Below, in pieces: positions 1-7,956 of a DNA stretch of 49,014 nucleotides. The position numbers and the translations under genes are program-made. Below the pieces are notes generated by a model. It did not search any database and was not told where the DNA came from. It saw only the letters and a program-made list of their open reading frames with translations. The DNA comes from Litorilinea aerophila. GTDB taxonomy: Bacteria > Chloroflexota > Anaerolineae > Caldilineales > Caldilineaceae. The stretch covers positions 1 to 49,014 of the forward strand of contig CAMDQF010000005.1 of the NCBI GenBank assembly GCA_945905745.1. Reading direction: 5' to 3'. Within the stretch, counting starts at the first letter, position 1. Every line of letters starts with the position of its first letter.

Positions 1-341
1 TTATGGGCATCAATGTGGAGCGGGTGATTATGACCACCTTTTTCATCGGCGGTGCGCTGGCTGGCGCGGCCGGGATGATTTTTGGCAACTTCCTGCACAC
101 TGGGCGCTATCTGATGGGCTTTGACGCTGGCCTCTTTGCCTTCACCGCCGCGGTCTTTGGTGGCATCGGCAACATCACCGGCGCGATGCTGGGCGGGCTG
201 ATCATCGGGATGATCAAAGCCTTCAGCGACCAATACCTGGCCGCCCAATGGACACGCGCCGTCATCTTCGCCATTCTGATTCTGGTGCTGGTCTTCCGGC
301 CCCAGGGCTTGCTGGGACAGGGGGAGGCGGAGAAAGCCTAA
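1..341 (+). CDS. livH: Branched-chain amino acid ABC transporter permease LivH, 3' fragment
   Basis: C-terminal 113 or so residues of an inner-membrane permease of the HAAT (LivH) family, which forms a heterodimer with LivM and moves branched-chain amino acids or related amides and urea-type substrates supplied by a periplasmic or lipoprotein binder. The fragment has three hydrophobic segments and the typical Gly-rich stretch AVFGGIGNITGAMLGG followed by the family ending LVFRPQGLLG. The start lies outside the window. Its TAA stop (339-341) overlaps the ATG of livM by one base, so the two are translationally coupled. Family assignment is firm; the transported substrate cannot be read from this part. 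Confidence 0.93.
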   Translation, partial: MGINVERVIMTTFFIGGALAGAAGMIFGNFLHTGRYLMGFDAGLFAFTAAVFGGIGNITGAMLGGLIIGMIKAFSDQYLAAQWTRAVIFAILILVLVFRPQGLLGQGEAEKA

Positions 342-2278
342 TGGCACAGACACCGATTAAACCTACTCTCACTCAGGCCAGCCGATCCACCGACATCACC
401 CGTCCAGAACAGATCAGCAATTGGGTGCTGGTCAGCGGGCTGCAAGCCTTCATTCTGATTGCCCTGACCCCTGCCCTGATCAACCAGTGGGGGGCGCTGG
501 GTTGGGCTGCCTTTGCCCTGGGCGCGGTGATGGCCTTCTTCGCCTACGGATGGTATACGGGCAAAGCTGGCGCTTATCCGGTGCTGGCGATCTTTTACGT
601 CTTCTCTTTCATTAGTCTGCTGGGCGCGGTGCTGGCCTTCCTCTCTGCCCAGCCGCTGCTCACCGCTCTGATCTTCCTGGCTCTGACTTATCTCACCGCC
701 GGGGCCTTTGCCCGCAAGGAGCGGGGCGCGTCCATCACTTTGGCGATCGTGCTGGTCATCGGCTTCGTTGTCCTCTTTGCTTCTGCCAGCGAGGGCGCAA
801 GGGGTCGGCTGAACCTGATGCTCCTCTTCTTTGGTCTCTATATACTGACCAGCGGCGCGGCCACTTTTATCTTTGGCGTGCGCTTCAGCGATCTGCGCCG
901 GGCCGATGTGCTGGCCTTCTACGGGTTTACCCACGAACCGGCCATTCTGACCGCTATCGAAACAGTCCAGACCCGCCTGACCGGTTTTCTATCCAGCAGC
1001 TACGGACTGATCACAGGATTTGCACGCCCGCTTGGGCGAGGCTCCGCGGCCACAGGACGGGCCTGGCGGGGCGCGCTGGCGGGTCTGCCCCGGCCCGCGC
1101 TGAAGGGGACGCAGATCGTTCTGCTCGTCTTCGGCCTGCTCGTCTTCCCCCTGGCCATCCGCCAGTTGGAGATGGCGACGAACCTCTCCCTGCTCATTAC
1201 GATGAATGTGGGGCTGCTCTTTGTCGTCCTGGCCCTGGGGCTGAATATCGTGGTCGGTTTCGCTGGTCTGCTCGACCTGGGCTATGCAGCCTTCTTTGCC
1301 ATCGGTGCCTACGCAATGGGTGTCTTCACCTGGCCCAATCTGGGGCTGGAGTGGAGCTTCTGGGTGGTCATCTGGCTGAGCGCGCTGGTGGCGGGCCTCT
1401 TTGGGATTGTGATCGGCGCGCCCACTCTGCGTCTGCGCGGCGACTATCTGGCGATTGTCACCCTGGCCTTCGGCGAGATTGTGCCCCGCGCAATCCGCGA
1501 GATGTGGGAGATACGACTCAAGATACCCTTCACCGACATCTATCTGATCGGCTCTGAGCAAAAGGCCTTCAACCTGACCAACGGACCCCAGGGCATGAAC
1601 CCGGTGGGCAGGCCCCAGATATTCGGCGTGGAAATCGGCGTGGACCCGCTTCAATTGGGCAGTCTGACCATCAGCCCGCCTATGCAGTGGTATTTTCTGA
1701 TTCTGTTGGTGGGTGGGATTATCCTCTTGGCCGCGCTGCGTCTGGAACGCTCCCGGCTGGGGCGGGCGTGGATGGCGATCCGGGAGGACGAGACCGCGGC
1801 TGACGCGATGGGCGTGGACCCCATTCGCACGAAGCTGCTGGCTTTCGCCCTGGGTGCCTCCTTCTCCGGCTTTGCCGGCTCCATCTACGCCGCGATGATC
1901 CAGGCCATCTTCCCCGAACTTTTCAGCTTCCTTGTCTCCATCTTCCTGCTGATTCTGGTGATTGTGAGCGGGATGGGCAACATTTGGGGTGTGCTGGTGG
2001 GCGGGCTGATGATCTCGCTTTTCGACCGGGTAGTGCTGGCCCAAATTGTGCCCCAGTTTGTGCCCGGCGGCGATGTGCTACAAAAGTGGCGCTGGGTAAT
2101 GTACGCGGCCGGGCTGATTGCGGTGATGGTGCTGCGCCCGGAGGGTCTCTTCCCCAGCGCGGCCCGGCGCGCCGAACTCCACGCCGACGATGACAACTTC
2201 GATTTTGACGAACTGGACCCGGAAACGGTGACCGTTGTAGGTACAGAGACCGCAGCCGATAAGGGGGGCAACTGGTAA
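341..2278 (+). CDS. livM: Branched-chain amino acid ABC transporter permease LivM with long N-terminal membrane extension
   Basis: Second permease of the HAAT transporter, 645 aa from the ATG that overlaps the livH stop; an upstream in-frame ATG at 248 would lie inside livH and is not preferred. The C-terminal half (about residues 300-610) is a normal LivM: LALGLNIVVGFAGLLDLGYA, then PTLRLRGDYLAIVTLAFGEI, then SGFAGSIYAAMIQAIFPE and a terminal VLRPEGLFPSAARR. Ordinary LivM proteins are about 300-430 aa, so roughly 230-250 N-terminal residues are extra; they contain about six hydrophobic segments (residues 25-180) and a loop. The tail after about 615 is acidic. Stop TAA overlaps the livG ATG (TAATG), continuing the coupled operon. 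Confidence 0.93.
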   Translation: MAQTPIKPTLTQASRSTDITRPEQISNWVLVSGLQAFILIALTPALINQWGALGWAAFALGAVMAFFAYGWYTGKAGAYPVLAIFYVFSFISLLGAVLAFLSAQPLLTALIFLALTYLTAGAFARKERGASITLAIVLVIGFVVLFASASEGARGRLNLMLLFFGLYILTSGAATFIFGVRFSDLRRADVLAFYGFTHEPAILTAIETVQTRLTGFLSSSYGLITGFARPLGRGSAATGRAWRGALAGLPRPALKGTQIVLLVFGLLVFPLAIRQLEMATNLSLLITMNVGLLFVVLALGLNIVVGFAGLLDLGYAAFFAIGAYAMGVFTWPNLGLEWSFWVVIWLSALVAGLFGIVIGAPTLRLRGDYLAIVTLAFGEIVPRAIREMWEIRLKIPFTDIYLIGSEQKAFNLTNGPQGMNPVGRPQIFGVEIGVDPLQLGSLTISPPMQWYFLILLVGGIILLAALRLERSRLGRAWMAIREDETAADAMGVDPIRTKLLAFALGASFSGFAGSIYAAMIQAIFPELFSFLVSIFLLILVIVSGMGNIWGVLVGGLMISLFDRVVLAQIVPQFVPGGDVLQKWRWVMYAAGLIAVMVLRPEGLFPSAARRAELHADDDNFDFDELDPETVTVVGTETAADKGGNW

Positions 2279-3054
2279 TGGCACTCCTGGAAGCGAAGGG
2301 ACTCACCAAACGCTTTGGCGGGCTGACCGCGGTGGACGCGGTGGATATGACGATTGAGCCGGGGCGGATTGTCAGCCTCATCGGACCCAACGGCGCGGGC
2401 AAGACGACCTTCTTCAATATGGTGACGGGGCTTTACACCCCCACGGAAGGGACACTGGACTTCGACGGTCACCGGTTGGGCCGCTACAAACCCAACCGGG
2501 TCACGGGGCTGGGCATCGCCCGCACCTTCCAGAATATCCGCCTTTTCAAGGCCATGTCGGCCCGGGAGAATGTGCTGGTGGGGATGAACTGCCGTCTGCG
2601 TTCGCCCTGGTACGCCTCCTTGCTGCACACGCGGGGAATGAAGGCCGAAGAGGCCGCAGCCTTCAAGCGGGCCGACGAACTGCTGGAATATGTGGGGCTG
2701 GGCGCAGAACGGGGCGACGCCGTCTCCCAGAATCTGCCCTACGGGATGCAGCGCCGTCTGGAGATTGCGCGTGCCCTGGCCACGGACCCCAAACTGCTCC
2801 TGCTGGATGAACCCTCGGCGGGCATGAACCCGCGGGAGACCCAATCCCTGACCGAATTCATCCGTCAGTTGCGGGACGATCTGGGGCTGACGATTCTGCT
2901 CATCGAACACGATATGAAAGTGGTGATGGGCATCTCCGACGAAATCCACGTGCTGGAATACGGGCGCAAAATCGCCCAAGGCGCGCCGAAGGAGATTCAG
3001 CGCAACCCGCGCGTGATCGAAGCCTATCTGGGCAAGGCGGCGACAAAGGCGTAG
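2278..3054 (+). CDS. livG: Branched-chain amino acid ABC transporter ATP-binding protein LivG
   Basis: Cytoplasmic ATPase of the HAAT transporter, 258 aa, normal length for LivG. Walker A is GPNGAGKTT (about residues 37-45), the Q-loop region is GIARTFQNIRLF, the signature helix region is LPYGMQRRLEIARAL (a LivG-like form without a canonical LSGGQ), and Walker B is LLLLDEPSAGMNP followed by the switch His in LIEHDMKVVM. It overlaps livM by one base. The 3' two thirds of this gene is duplicated just downstream as part of a chimeric ATPase. The TAG stop is the first element of a 7-bp repeat array. Confidence 0.95.
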   Translation: MALLEAKGLTKRFGGLTAVDAVDMTIEPGRIVSLIGPNGAGKTTFFNMVTGLYTPTEGTLDFDGHRLGRYKPNRVTGLGIARTFQNIRLFKAMSARENVLVGMNCRLRSPWYASLLHTRGMKAEEAAAFKRADELLEYVGLGAERGDAVSQNLPYGMQRRLEIARALATDPKLLLLDEPSAGMNPRETQSLTEFIRQLRDDLGLTILLIEHDMKVVMGISDEIHVLEYGRKIAQGAPKEIQRNPRVIEAYLGKAATKA

Positions 3055-3227
3055 TGCGTAGTGCGTGGTGAGTCAAGTGGTATGGCATCTGTTCGGTCAA
3101 GTGGATCATTTGTGGATTGTACTGCCCAAAATTGTTGGGTGCCCCATCATTCACCCTTCTGGTTCACGCACCACGCACCACGCACTACGGAGAGAATCGA
3201 ACAATAAAACCGTACAGGTAATCCGCC
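3052..3227 (+). repeat. livG downstream spacer with inverted 7-bp repeat arms
   Basis: Directly from the livG TAG stop the sequence runs in 7-bp steps (units such as GTAGTGC and GTGGTGA), and at 3172-3191 the complementary units (CACGCAC, CACTACG) appear, so the two arms could pair across about 100 nt of unique sequence. The spacer has no convincing promoter. The next ATG (3228) has only a weak ribosome-binding site. A near copy of this spacer follows the chimeric gene at 4062-4222. Confidence 0.75.
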
Positions 3228-4064
3228 ATGTCTTCTCACATGCTCGAACTGCAAAATGTCCACTCCTTCTACGGCCACATCCACGCGCTGAAGGGCGTCT
3301 CCCTGCACGTAGACCGGGGCGAGATCGTCACCCTCATCGGCTCCAACGGCGCGGGCAAGAGTACGACGATCCGCACGATCTCTGGGCTGCTGCACCCGAG
3401 GCGTGGGACTGTGACGCTGGAAGGCCATTCCATCGGCGGGATGCCCGCACATCAGGTGGCCGGGTTGGGGGTGGGACAGGCCCCGGAAGGGCGCTGGATC
3501 TTCCCCAAGCTGACGGTGATGGAAAATCTGGAGATGGGCGCGTTCAGCCGTCTTTTCAAGGCCATGTCGGCCCGGGAGAATGTGCTGGTGGGGATGAACT
3601 GCCGTCTGCGTTCGCCCTGGTACGCCTCCTTGCTGCACACACGGGGAATGAAGGCCGAAGAGGCCGCGGCCTTCAAGCGGGCCGACGAACTGCTGGAATA
3701 TGTGGGGCTGGGCGCAGAACGGGGCGACGCCGTCTCCCAGAATCTGCCCTACGGGATGCAGCGCCGTCTGGAGATTGCGCGTGCCCTGGCGACCGAGTCG
3801 AAACTCCTTCTCCTGGACGAGCCGTCGGCGGGGATGAACCCACGAGAGACCCAATCCCTCACCGACTTCATCCGCCAGTTGCGGGACGATCTAGGGCTGA
3901 CAATTCTGCTCATCGAGCACGACATGAAAGTGGTAATGGGCATCTCCGACGAAATCCACGTGCTGGAATACGGGCGCAAAATCGCCCAAGGCGCGCCGAA
4001 GGAGATTCAGCGCAACCCGCGGGTGATCGAGGCCTATTTGGGCAAGGCGGCGACAGAGGCGTAG
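3228..4064 (+). CDS. Chimeric ABC ATPase: LivF N-terminal half fused to LivG C-terminal part
   Basis: An intact 278-aa reading frame whose residues 1-108 are those of LivF (start MSSHMLELQNVHSFYGH, Walker A GSNGAGKST, Q-loop segment GVGQAPEGRWIFPKLTV) and whose residues from about 109 (LFKAMSARENVLVGMN) to the end are those of LivG, including its signature region and Walker B LLLLDEPSAGMNP. It arose from the 1-kb tandem duplication that leaves an intact livG before it and an intact livF after it. Every sequence element of a nucleotide-binding domain is present once and in order, so it could fold and bind ATP, but it could equally be a tolerated by-product. Which permease partner it would contact is unknown. 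Confidence 0.88.
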   Translation: MSSHMLELQNVHSFYGHIHALKGVSLHVDRGEIVTLIGSNGAGKSTTIRTISGLLHPRRGTVTLEGHSIGGMPAHQVAGLGVGQAPEGRWIFPKLTVMENLEMGAFSRLFKAMSARENVLVGMNCRLRSPWYASLLHTRGMKAEEAAAFKRADELLEYVGLGAERGDAVSQNLPYGMQRRLEIARALATESKLLLLDEPSAGMNPRETQSLTDFIRQLRDDLGLTILLIEHDMKVVMGISDEIHVLEYGRKIAQGAPKEIQRNPRVIEAYLGKAATEA

Positions 4065-4222
4065 TGCGTGGTGCGTCAAGTGGTATGGCATCTGTTCGGT
4101 CAAGTGGATCATTTGTGGATTGTACTGCCCAGAATTGTTGGGTGCCCCATCATTCACCCTTCTGGTTCACGCACCACGCACCACAGAGAGAATCGAATAA
4201 CAAAACCATACAGGTATCTGCT
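4062..4222 (+). repeat. Second copy of the livG/livF spacer with 7-bp repeat arms
   Basis: Near copy of 3052-3227, about 15 bp shorter because one arm has fewer 7-bp units. The left arm starts at the TAG stop of the chimeric ATPase (GTAGTGC, GTGGTGC), the right arm (CACGCAC, CACCACG) is at about 4169-4187. The loss of whole repeat units between two copies of known common origin is direct evidence that unit number changes. Confidence 0.7.
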
Positions 4223-4942
4223 ATGCCTTCCCATATGCTCGAACTGCAAAACGTCCACTCCTTCTACGGCCATATCCACGCGCTGAAGGGCGTCTCCCTG
4301 CACGTAGACCGGGGGGAGATCGTCACCCTGATTGGCTCCAACGGCGCAGGCAAGAGCACGACGATCCGCACGATCTCCGGGCTGCTGCATCCGCGGCGGG
4401 GCAGTGTGACCCTGGAAGGGGAGCGCATCGACGGGATGCCCGCACATCAGGTGGCTGGGTTGGGGGTGGGCCAGGCCCCGGAAGGGCGCTGGATCTTTCC
4501 CAAGCTGACGGTGCTGGAAAATCTGGAGATGGGCGCGTTCAGCCGCAAGGACACGGAAGGCATCGCGGACGATCTGGAATACGCTTTCTCCCTCTTCCCC
4601 CGATTGAAAGAGCGCACCCACCAGCAAGGGGGTACTCTCTCCGGCGGCGAGCAGCAGATGCTCGCTATCGGCCGCGCCCTGATGGCCCGCCCCCGTCTGC
4701 TGCTGCTGGACGAACCGTCCATGGGTTTGGCCCCGATGCTGGTGGAGTTGATCTTCGAGACAGTGACGAATATCAACCGCCAGGGGATGACGATTCTGCT
4801 GGTGGAGCAGAACGCTCTGATGGCCCTGCAGGTGGCCCACCGGGGCTATGTGTTACAGACCGGGGAGATTGTGCTGGGCGGGGATGCGAAGGCATTGCAG
4901 ACGAATGAGCAGGTGAGGAAGGCGTATTTGGGGGAGGAGTAG
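4223..4942 (+). CDS. livF: Branched-chain amino acid ABC transporter ATP-binding protein LivF
   Basis: Second cytoplasmic ATPase of the HAAT transporter, 239 aa, normal LivF length. Walker A GSNGAGKST (about 37-45), Q-loop GVGQAPEGRWIF, signature TLSGGEQQMLAIGRALM, Walker B LLLLDEPSMGLAP and switch His-equivalent region ILLVEQNA (LivF typically has Gln-Asn here) are all present. The ATG at 4223 is chosen because it matches the LivF N-terminus and the parallel start of the chimeric copy; the reading frame stays open far upstream into the previous gene and that extension is not homologous. It closes the liv operon of this window. Confidence 0.95.
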   Translation: MPSHMLELQNVHSFYGHIHALKGVSLHVDRGEIVTLIGSNGAGKSTTIRTISGLLHPRRGSVTLEGERIDGMPAHQVAGLGVGQAPEGRWIFPKLTVLENLEMGAFSRKDTEGIADDLEYAFSLFPRLKERTHQQGGTLSGGEQQMLAIGRALMARPRLLLLDEPSMGLAPMLVELIFETVTNINRQGMTILLVEQNALMALQVAHRGYVLQTGEIVLGGDAKALQTNEQVRKAYLGEE

Positions 4943-5020
4943 GGAAGTAGACGCGAAATAATCCAAAGGTCGCCATGCACGAATTATCTTCTCACTTTTC
5001 GTATAGGGAAAAATCCAGAC

Positions 5021-6046
5021 GTGATAAACAAAGTCCGAATAGCTCAATACAGCACCAAACATGGCCATGCCGGTTCCAAGATGGATGCCATGCGCAAAAA
5101 TGCAGAAGTGGAAGTGGCTGGCGTCTACGAACCCGATCCGGAACGTCGCCGTCAGGTTCAAGCGAATGATCCAACCTATCGTGACCTGCACTGGTACAAC
5201 AACGTCGAAGAAATGCTGAATGACCCGACAATCGTCGCTGTCGCCTCAGAAGGACTCAACCGCGAAAGCCTCGACCATACCGAAGCGATCATCCAGGCCG
5301 GCAAGCATTGCTGGTACGACAAGCCGGCTGGCGATAACTGGCAACAGTGGCAACGTATCATCGCACTGGCCGAAGAGAAGAACTTACAAGTGCAGATGGG
5401 CTATATGTTCCGTTATCACATTGGCTTTCAACAAGTGACGGAGTGGGCACGAACCGGTTTTCTCGGCGATGTCTTCTCGGTACGCGCGCATATGTCCACC
5501 TGGATTCCCTACGCGCGGGGTGATAATCTCGGCTACAATACGCGCGACACCATTGCCTATCACAAGGGCGGTCTGCTCTTTGACCTGGGCGGGCACATGC
5601 TCGACCAAATTTGCTGGATGCTTGGACGCCCCCACAGAGTGACATCTTTTCTGCGTAACGATACTGGCATCGTTCCTGAATTGGCAGACAACACACTGGG
5701 CGTCTTCGAGTTTGAACGTGCCTTTGCTATGGTCGATATTGCGGCCATGGAGACCCGCCCGATGGCGCGCCGCTTTGAGATTTACGGCACAAAGGGTAGC
5801 GCGATTCTGGTCGAGCCTTTTGAGCCAGCCAATGCCATTCGTCTCTGTCTGGAAGAGGCAGCGGGTGGTTACGAGAAAGGCGTCAACACGATCCAACTAC
5901 GCCAGCAACAGCGTGACGAAGCCCACGAGTTGGAACTAAAGTCATTTGTCGCGACGATTCGCGGGGAACAGGCGCCGGATCGACCACTTTCGCACGAGTT
6001 GTTGGTGCAGGAGACGTTGTTGCGGGCGACTGGGGGAGTTGAGTAA
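5021..6046 (+). CDS. Gfo/Idh/MocA family NAD(P)-dependent oxidoreductase
   Basis: 341-aa two-domain dehydrogenase of the glucose-fructose oxidoreductase/inositol dehydrogenase family, cytosolic. The Rossmann half starts RIAQYSTKHGHAGSKM; the canonical Gly-x-Gly-x-x-Gly is altered to a His/Gly-rich version seen in one branch of the family. The EKP-equivalent motif reads YDKPAGDN (about 107) with Lys kept, and the second domain has FDLGGHMLDQICWMLG, which holds the usual catalytic His. The start is a GTG (no earlier in-frame ATG, next Met is internal at about residue 21). Base composition is visibly less GC-rich than the neighbours, which may indicate transfer. The sugar or cyclitol substrate cannot be predicted. 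Confidence 0.85.
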   Translation: MINKVRIAQYSTKHGHAGSKMDAMRKNAEVEVAGVYEPDPERRRQVQANDPTYRDLHWYNNVEEMLNDPTIVAVASEGLNRESLDHTEAIIQAGKHCWYDKPAGDNWQQWQRIIALAEEKNLQVQMGYMFRYHIGFQQVTEWARTGFLGDVFSVRAHMSTWIPYARGDNLGYNTRDTIAYHKGGLLFDLGGHMLDQICWMLGRPHRVTSFLRNDTGIVPELADNTLGVFEFERAFAMVDIAAMETRPMARRFEIYGTKGSAILVEPFEPANAIRLCLEEAAGGYEKGVNTIQLRQQQRDEAHELELKSFVATIRGEQAPDRPLSHELLVQETLLRATGGVE

Positions 6047-6183
6047 TCAAGTCTGCGCTGAACCCAGGCCCAGCGGAACTCAGTCAAGCATCGTCGAGAA
6101 AAGCATTGATCGGTCTGGTCGGTGCAGGCCAGAAGCGGTCTTGACAAAAAAAGACGTGGGGGTGAATGGCGTCAACGTCTATT

Positions 6184-6213
6184 TTGATCAAACTTCCCGC
6201 CCTGTGCTACAAT
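6184..6213 (+). promoter_or_regulatory. Sigma-70-type promoter for tRNA-Arg
   Basis: TTGATC (6184-6189), 18-bp spacer, TACAAT (6208-6213), 12 bp before the mature tRNA 5' end. Confidence 0.65.
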
Positions 6214-6225
6214 TCTTTCTACCAC

Positions 6226-6299
6226 GCGCCCGTAGCTCAGTGGAATAGAGCACTGGTCTTCGGAACCAGGTGTCGGGGGTTCGAATCCCTCCGGGCGTA
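6226..6299 (+). tRNA. tRNA-Arg (anticodon TCG)
   Basis: Folds as a full cloverleaf: acceptor stem 6226-6232 with 6292-6298 (first pair G-U), D arm GCTC/GAGC, anticodon stem CTGGT/ACCAG around the loop CTTCGGA (anticodon TCG, reads CGA), 5-nt variable loop, T arm GGGGG/CCCTC around TTCGAAT, discriminator A at 6299. The 3' CCA is not encoded. Confidence 0.95.
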
Positions 6300-6311
6300 C
6301 TATCAAAGAGA

Positions 6312-6353
6312 GCCATCGAGCCACTCGTTTTCGGGTGGCTCGATGGCTTTCTT
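6312..6353 (+). terminator. Intrinsic terminator after tRNA-Arg, shared with convergent P450
   Basis: Strong hairpin GCCATCGAGCCAC / GTGGCTCGATGGC with a short loop, followed by TTTCTT. It sits between the convergent tRNA-Arg and P450 genes and could act on both strands. Confidence 0.85.
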
Positions 6354-6372
6354 GCGTATGGAGAATCTGCTT

Positions 6373-7593
6373 CTATACCGCCACCATCCGGGGCGGCGCG
6401 TCCCAGCGCACAGGCAGGTTCTTTACCCCGTGCAGGATCACCCCATCCGTAGGCGGCAGCGCGCCGGAAGTGGTGCGGGCCAGATTGGGCAGCCGTTCCA
6501 ACAGAATGGGCAGAACGACTTTGGCTTCCAGCCGGGCCAGGGGCGCGCCCAGGCAGTAGTGGACGCCCTGACCGAAGGCGATGTGGCGGTTGGGCTTGCG
6601 GGTGATGTCGAAGCGGTTGGCGTGCTCGAACACAGATTCATCCCGGTTGGCCGAGCCGATCAGCGCGATGACCCGCTGGTCTGGCGGCACTGTGCGCCCA
6701 CCCAGCTCTGTCTCTGTCGAGGAGACCCGGAACATAAACTGCACGGGCGAGCGGAAGCGCAGTACTTCTTCGATGGCGTCGGGGAGCAGGGCCGGATTCT
6801 TCTGCACGGCCTCCAGGGCGTCCCGGTGTTCCAGAAAAAGCATCACCGCATTGCTGATCAGATTGGTCGTTGTCACATTGCCCGCCACCAGCAGAAGACT
6901 GCAAAAGTCGAGCAGGTCCCACTCGCTCAACTTCTGCCCGTCCATCTCTGCGGCCACCAACCCACTGATCAGATCGTCCTGGGGAGCGGAGCGCCGCTCT
7001 TCGATAATCTTCTTGAAGTAGTCCCCCATCTCCCCCGCGCCGAGGGGTGCATCGGCCCCTTCCCGATCTCCCCGCTGATCCTCGGTCGAGGAAAAAATGT
7101 CGTCAGCCATGCGCACAATTTTGTCCGACCAGATTTTGAACTGGGCACGATCCGCCGCAGGCACGCCCAGCATCTCGGCGATGACCATCACCGGTAGGGG
7201 ATAGGCTAGGTCTTGCACCAAATCCATGCGCCCGGCGTTGGCCACACCGTCGAGCAGTTCGTGGGTCAGCTCGCTGATGCGGCCTTCCAGGCTGGCAACG
7301 GCCCTGGGCGTAAAGGCTTTGGTCATCAGCCCCCGCAGCTTCGTGTGTACCGGCGGGTCCGAGGCAATCAGACTGATTTTGCTGGACTGGTCAATCTCCT
7401 CGCCGGGACGAAAAGCCCGACGGAAATCTGACGAGAAGTGTTCGTAGTCGGAGAGGACTTTCTTCACGTCGTCGTAGCGGGTGGCAAACCAGAGATCGTA
7501 GCGGGCAATGTGGACAATCGGCTGGACCCGGCGCAGCACCCAATAGAGTGGGTAGGGGTTGCGCCGCTGTAAAGCCAAAAGACGATTGAGCAT
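6373..7593 (-). CDS. Cytochrome P450 (soluble bacterial type)
   Basis: 406-aa heme-thiolate monooxygenase. The frame is open further upstream, but the ATG at 7593 is chosen because GGGAGGA lies 8 bases before it and because the length then equals typical soluble bacterial P450s. Family marks: I-helix LLLVAGNVTTTN (oxygen-activating Ala-Gly-x-x-Thr region), K-helix EEVLRFRSP (ExxR, about 272-275) and heme-binding AFGQGVHYCLGAPLARLE with the axial Cys at residue 347. No membrane anchor is seen. No ferredoxin or reductase gene is adjacent, so redox partners must be encoded elsewhere. Substrate unknown. Confidence 0.95.
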   Translation of the reverse strand: MLNRLLALQRRNPYPLYWVLRRVQPIVHIARYDLWFATRYDDVKKVLSDYEHFSSDFRRAFRPGEEIDQSSKISLIASDPPVHTKLRGLMTKAFTPRAVASLEGRISELTHELLDGVANAGRMDLVQDLAYPLPVMVIAEMLGVPAADRAQFKIWSDKIVRMADDIFSSTEDQRGDREGADAPLGAGEMGDYFKKIIEERRSAPQDDLISGLVAAEMDGQKLSEWDLLDFCSLLLVAGNVTTTNLISNAVMLFLEHRDALEAVQKNPALLPDAIEEVLRFRSPVQFMFRVSSTETELGGRTVPPDQRVIALIGSANRDESVFEHANRFDITRKPNRHIAFGQGVHYCLGAPLARLEAKVVLPILLERLPNLARTTSGALPPTDGVILHGVKNLPVRWDAPPRMVAV

Positions 7594-7660
7594 TGAGGAT
7601 TCCTCCCTTGTAGGAAAGGTGACACTTTTAATCTGTCGTAACGAATAAGGCTGAAAGGCC

Positions 7661-7741
7661 AAAGTCCCCGGCACTTTACGTCTGGCTGCGATGCTGGTGT
7701 GACCTACCGACCCGCTCGCAAAGAAAGTGCCGGGGACTTTT
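7661..7741. repeat. Inverted repeat with 17-bp arms in the P450/MFS divergent spacer
   Basis: AAAGTCCCCGGCACTTT at 7661-7677 and its exact reverse complement at about 7724-7740, separated by 47 bp. Each arm is itself almost palindromic. The remaining sequence of the 363-bp spacer (7594-7956) shows only a GATAAT-like -10 candidate at about 7908-7914, upstream of the MFS gene; I see no small gene. Confidence 0.75.
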
Positions 7742-7956
7742 CGGCAGAGGCTGAACAGCGACAATCTGTCGATAGCAGCGAAACGAATCGCCGATGTCTC
7801 ATACAGTATCTGCCTAAATCTCTCTCAGGGGTGGTATCTGCCTTCCGATTGCCAAAGGCTGAAATGTATTCACTTTTTATGTGACTGGTCGGCAGCGTCC
7901 ATCTGTGGGATAATGGACACCTGCCGATTCTTCCCATCGTCCCAGCGTCCTAACCC

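Larger units (their letters stand above)
2541..4545 (+). repeat. Tandem duplication of about 1 kb (livG 3' part, spacer, livF 5' part)
   Basis: Copy 1 runs about 2541-3550 and copy 2 about 3551-4545. The livG portions align with an offset of 1010 bp (stop codons at 3054 and 4064) and the livF portions with an offset of 995 bp (start codons at 3228 and 4223); the 15-bp difference is in the spacer. The junction at 3548-3551 joins livF to livG within a shared CCG, which suggests end-joining or slippage at a short microhomology rather than a transposon. No insertion-sequence ends or target duplications are visible. Copies differ at scattered sites, so this is not a simple assembly duplicate. Confidence 0.9.

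Noticed and set aside
2278..3054. LivG judged inactive because LSGGQ is missing
   Set aside because: LivG-type ATPases often have a degenerate signature (LPYGxQRRLEIARAL) and are functional.
3065..4222. Long N-terminal extension of LivF
   Set aside because: Out-of-frame reading of the chimeric ATPase gene; only the part from 4223 is LivF.
2541..4545. Insertion sequence causing the liv duplication
   Set aside because: No transposase, no terminal inverted repeats and no target duplication; a short CCG joint explains it.
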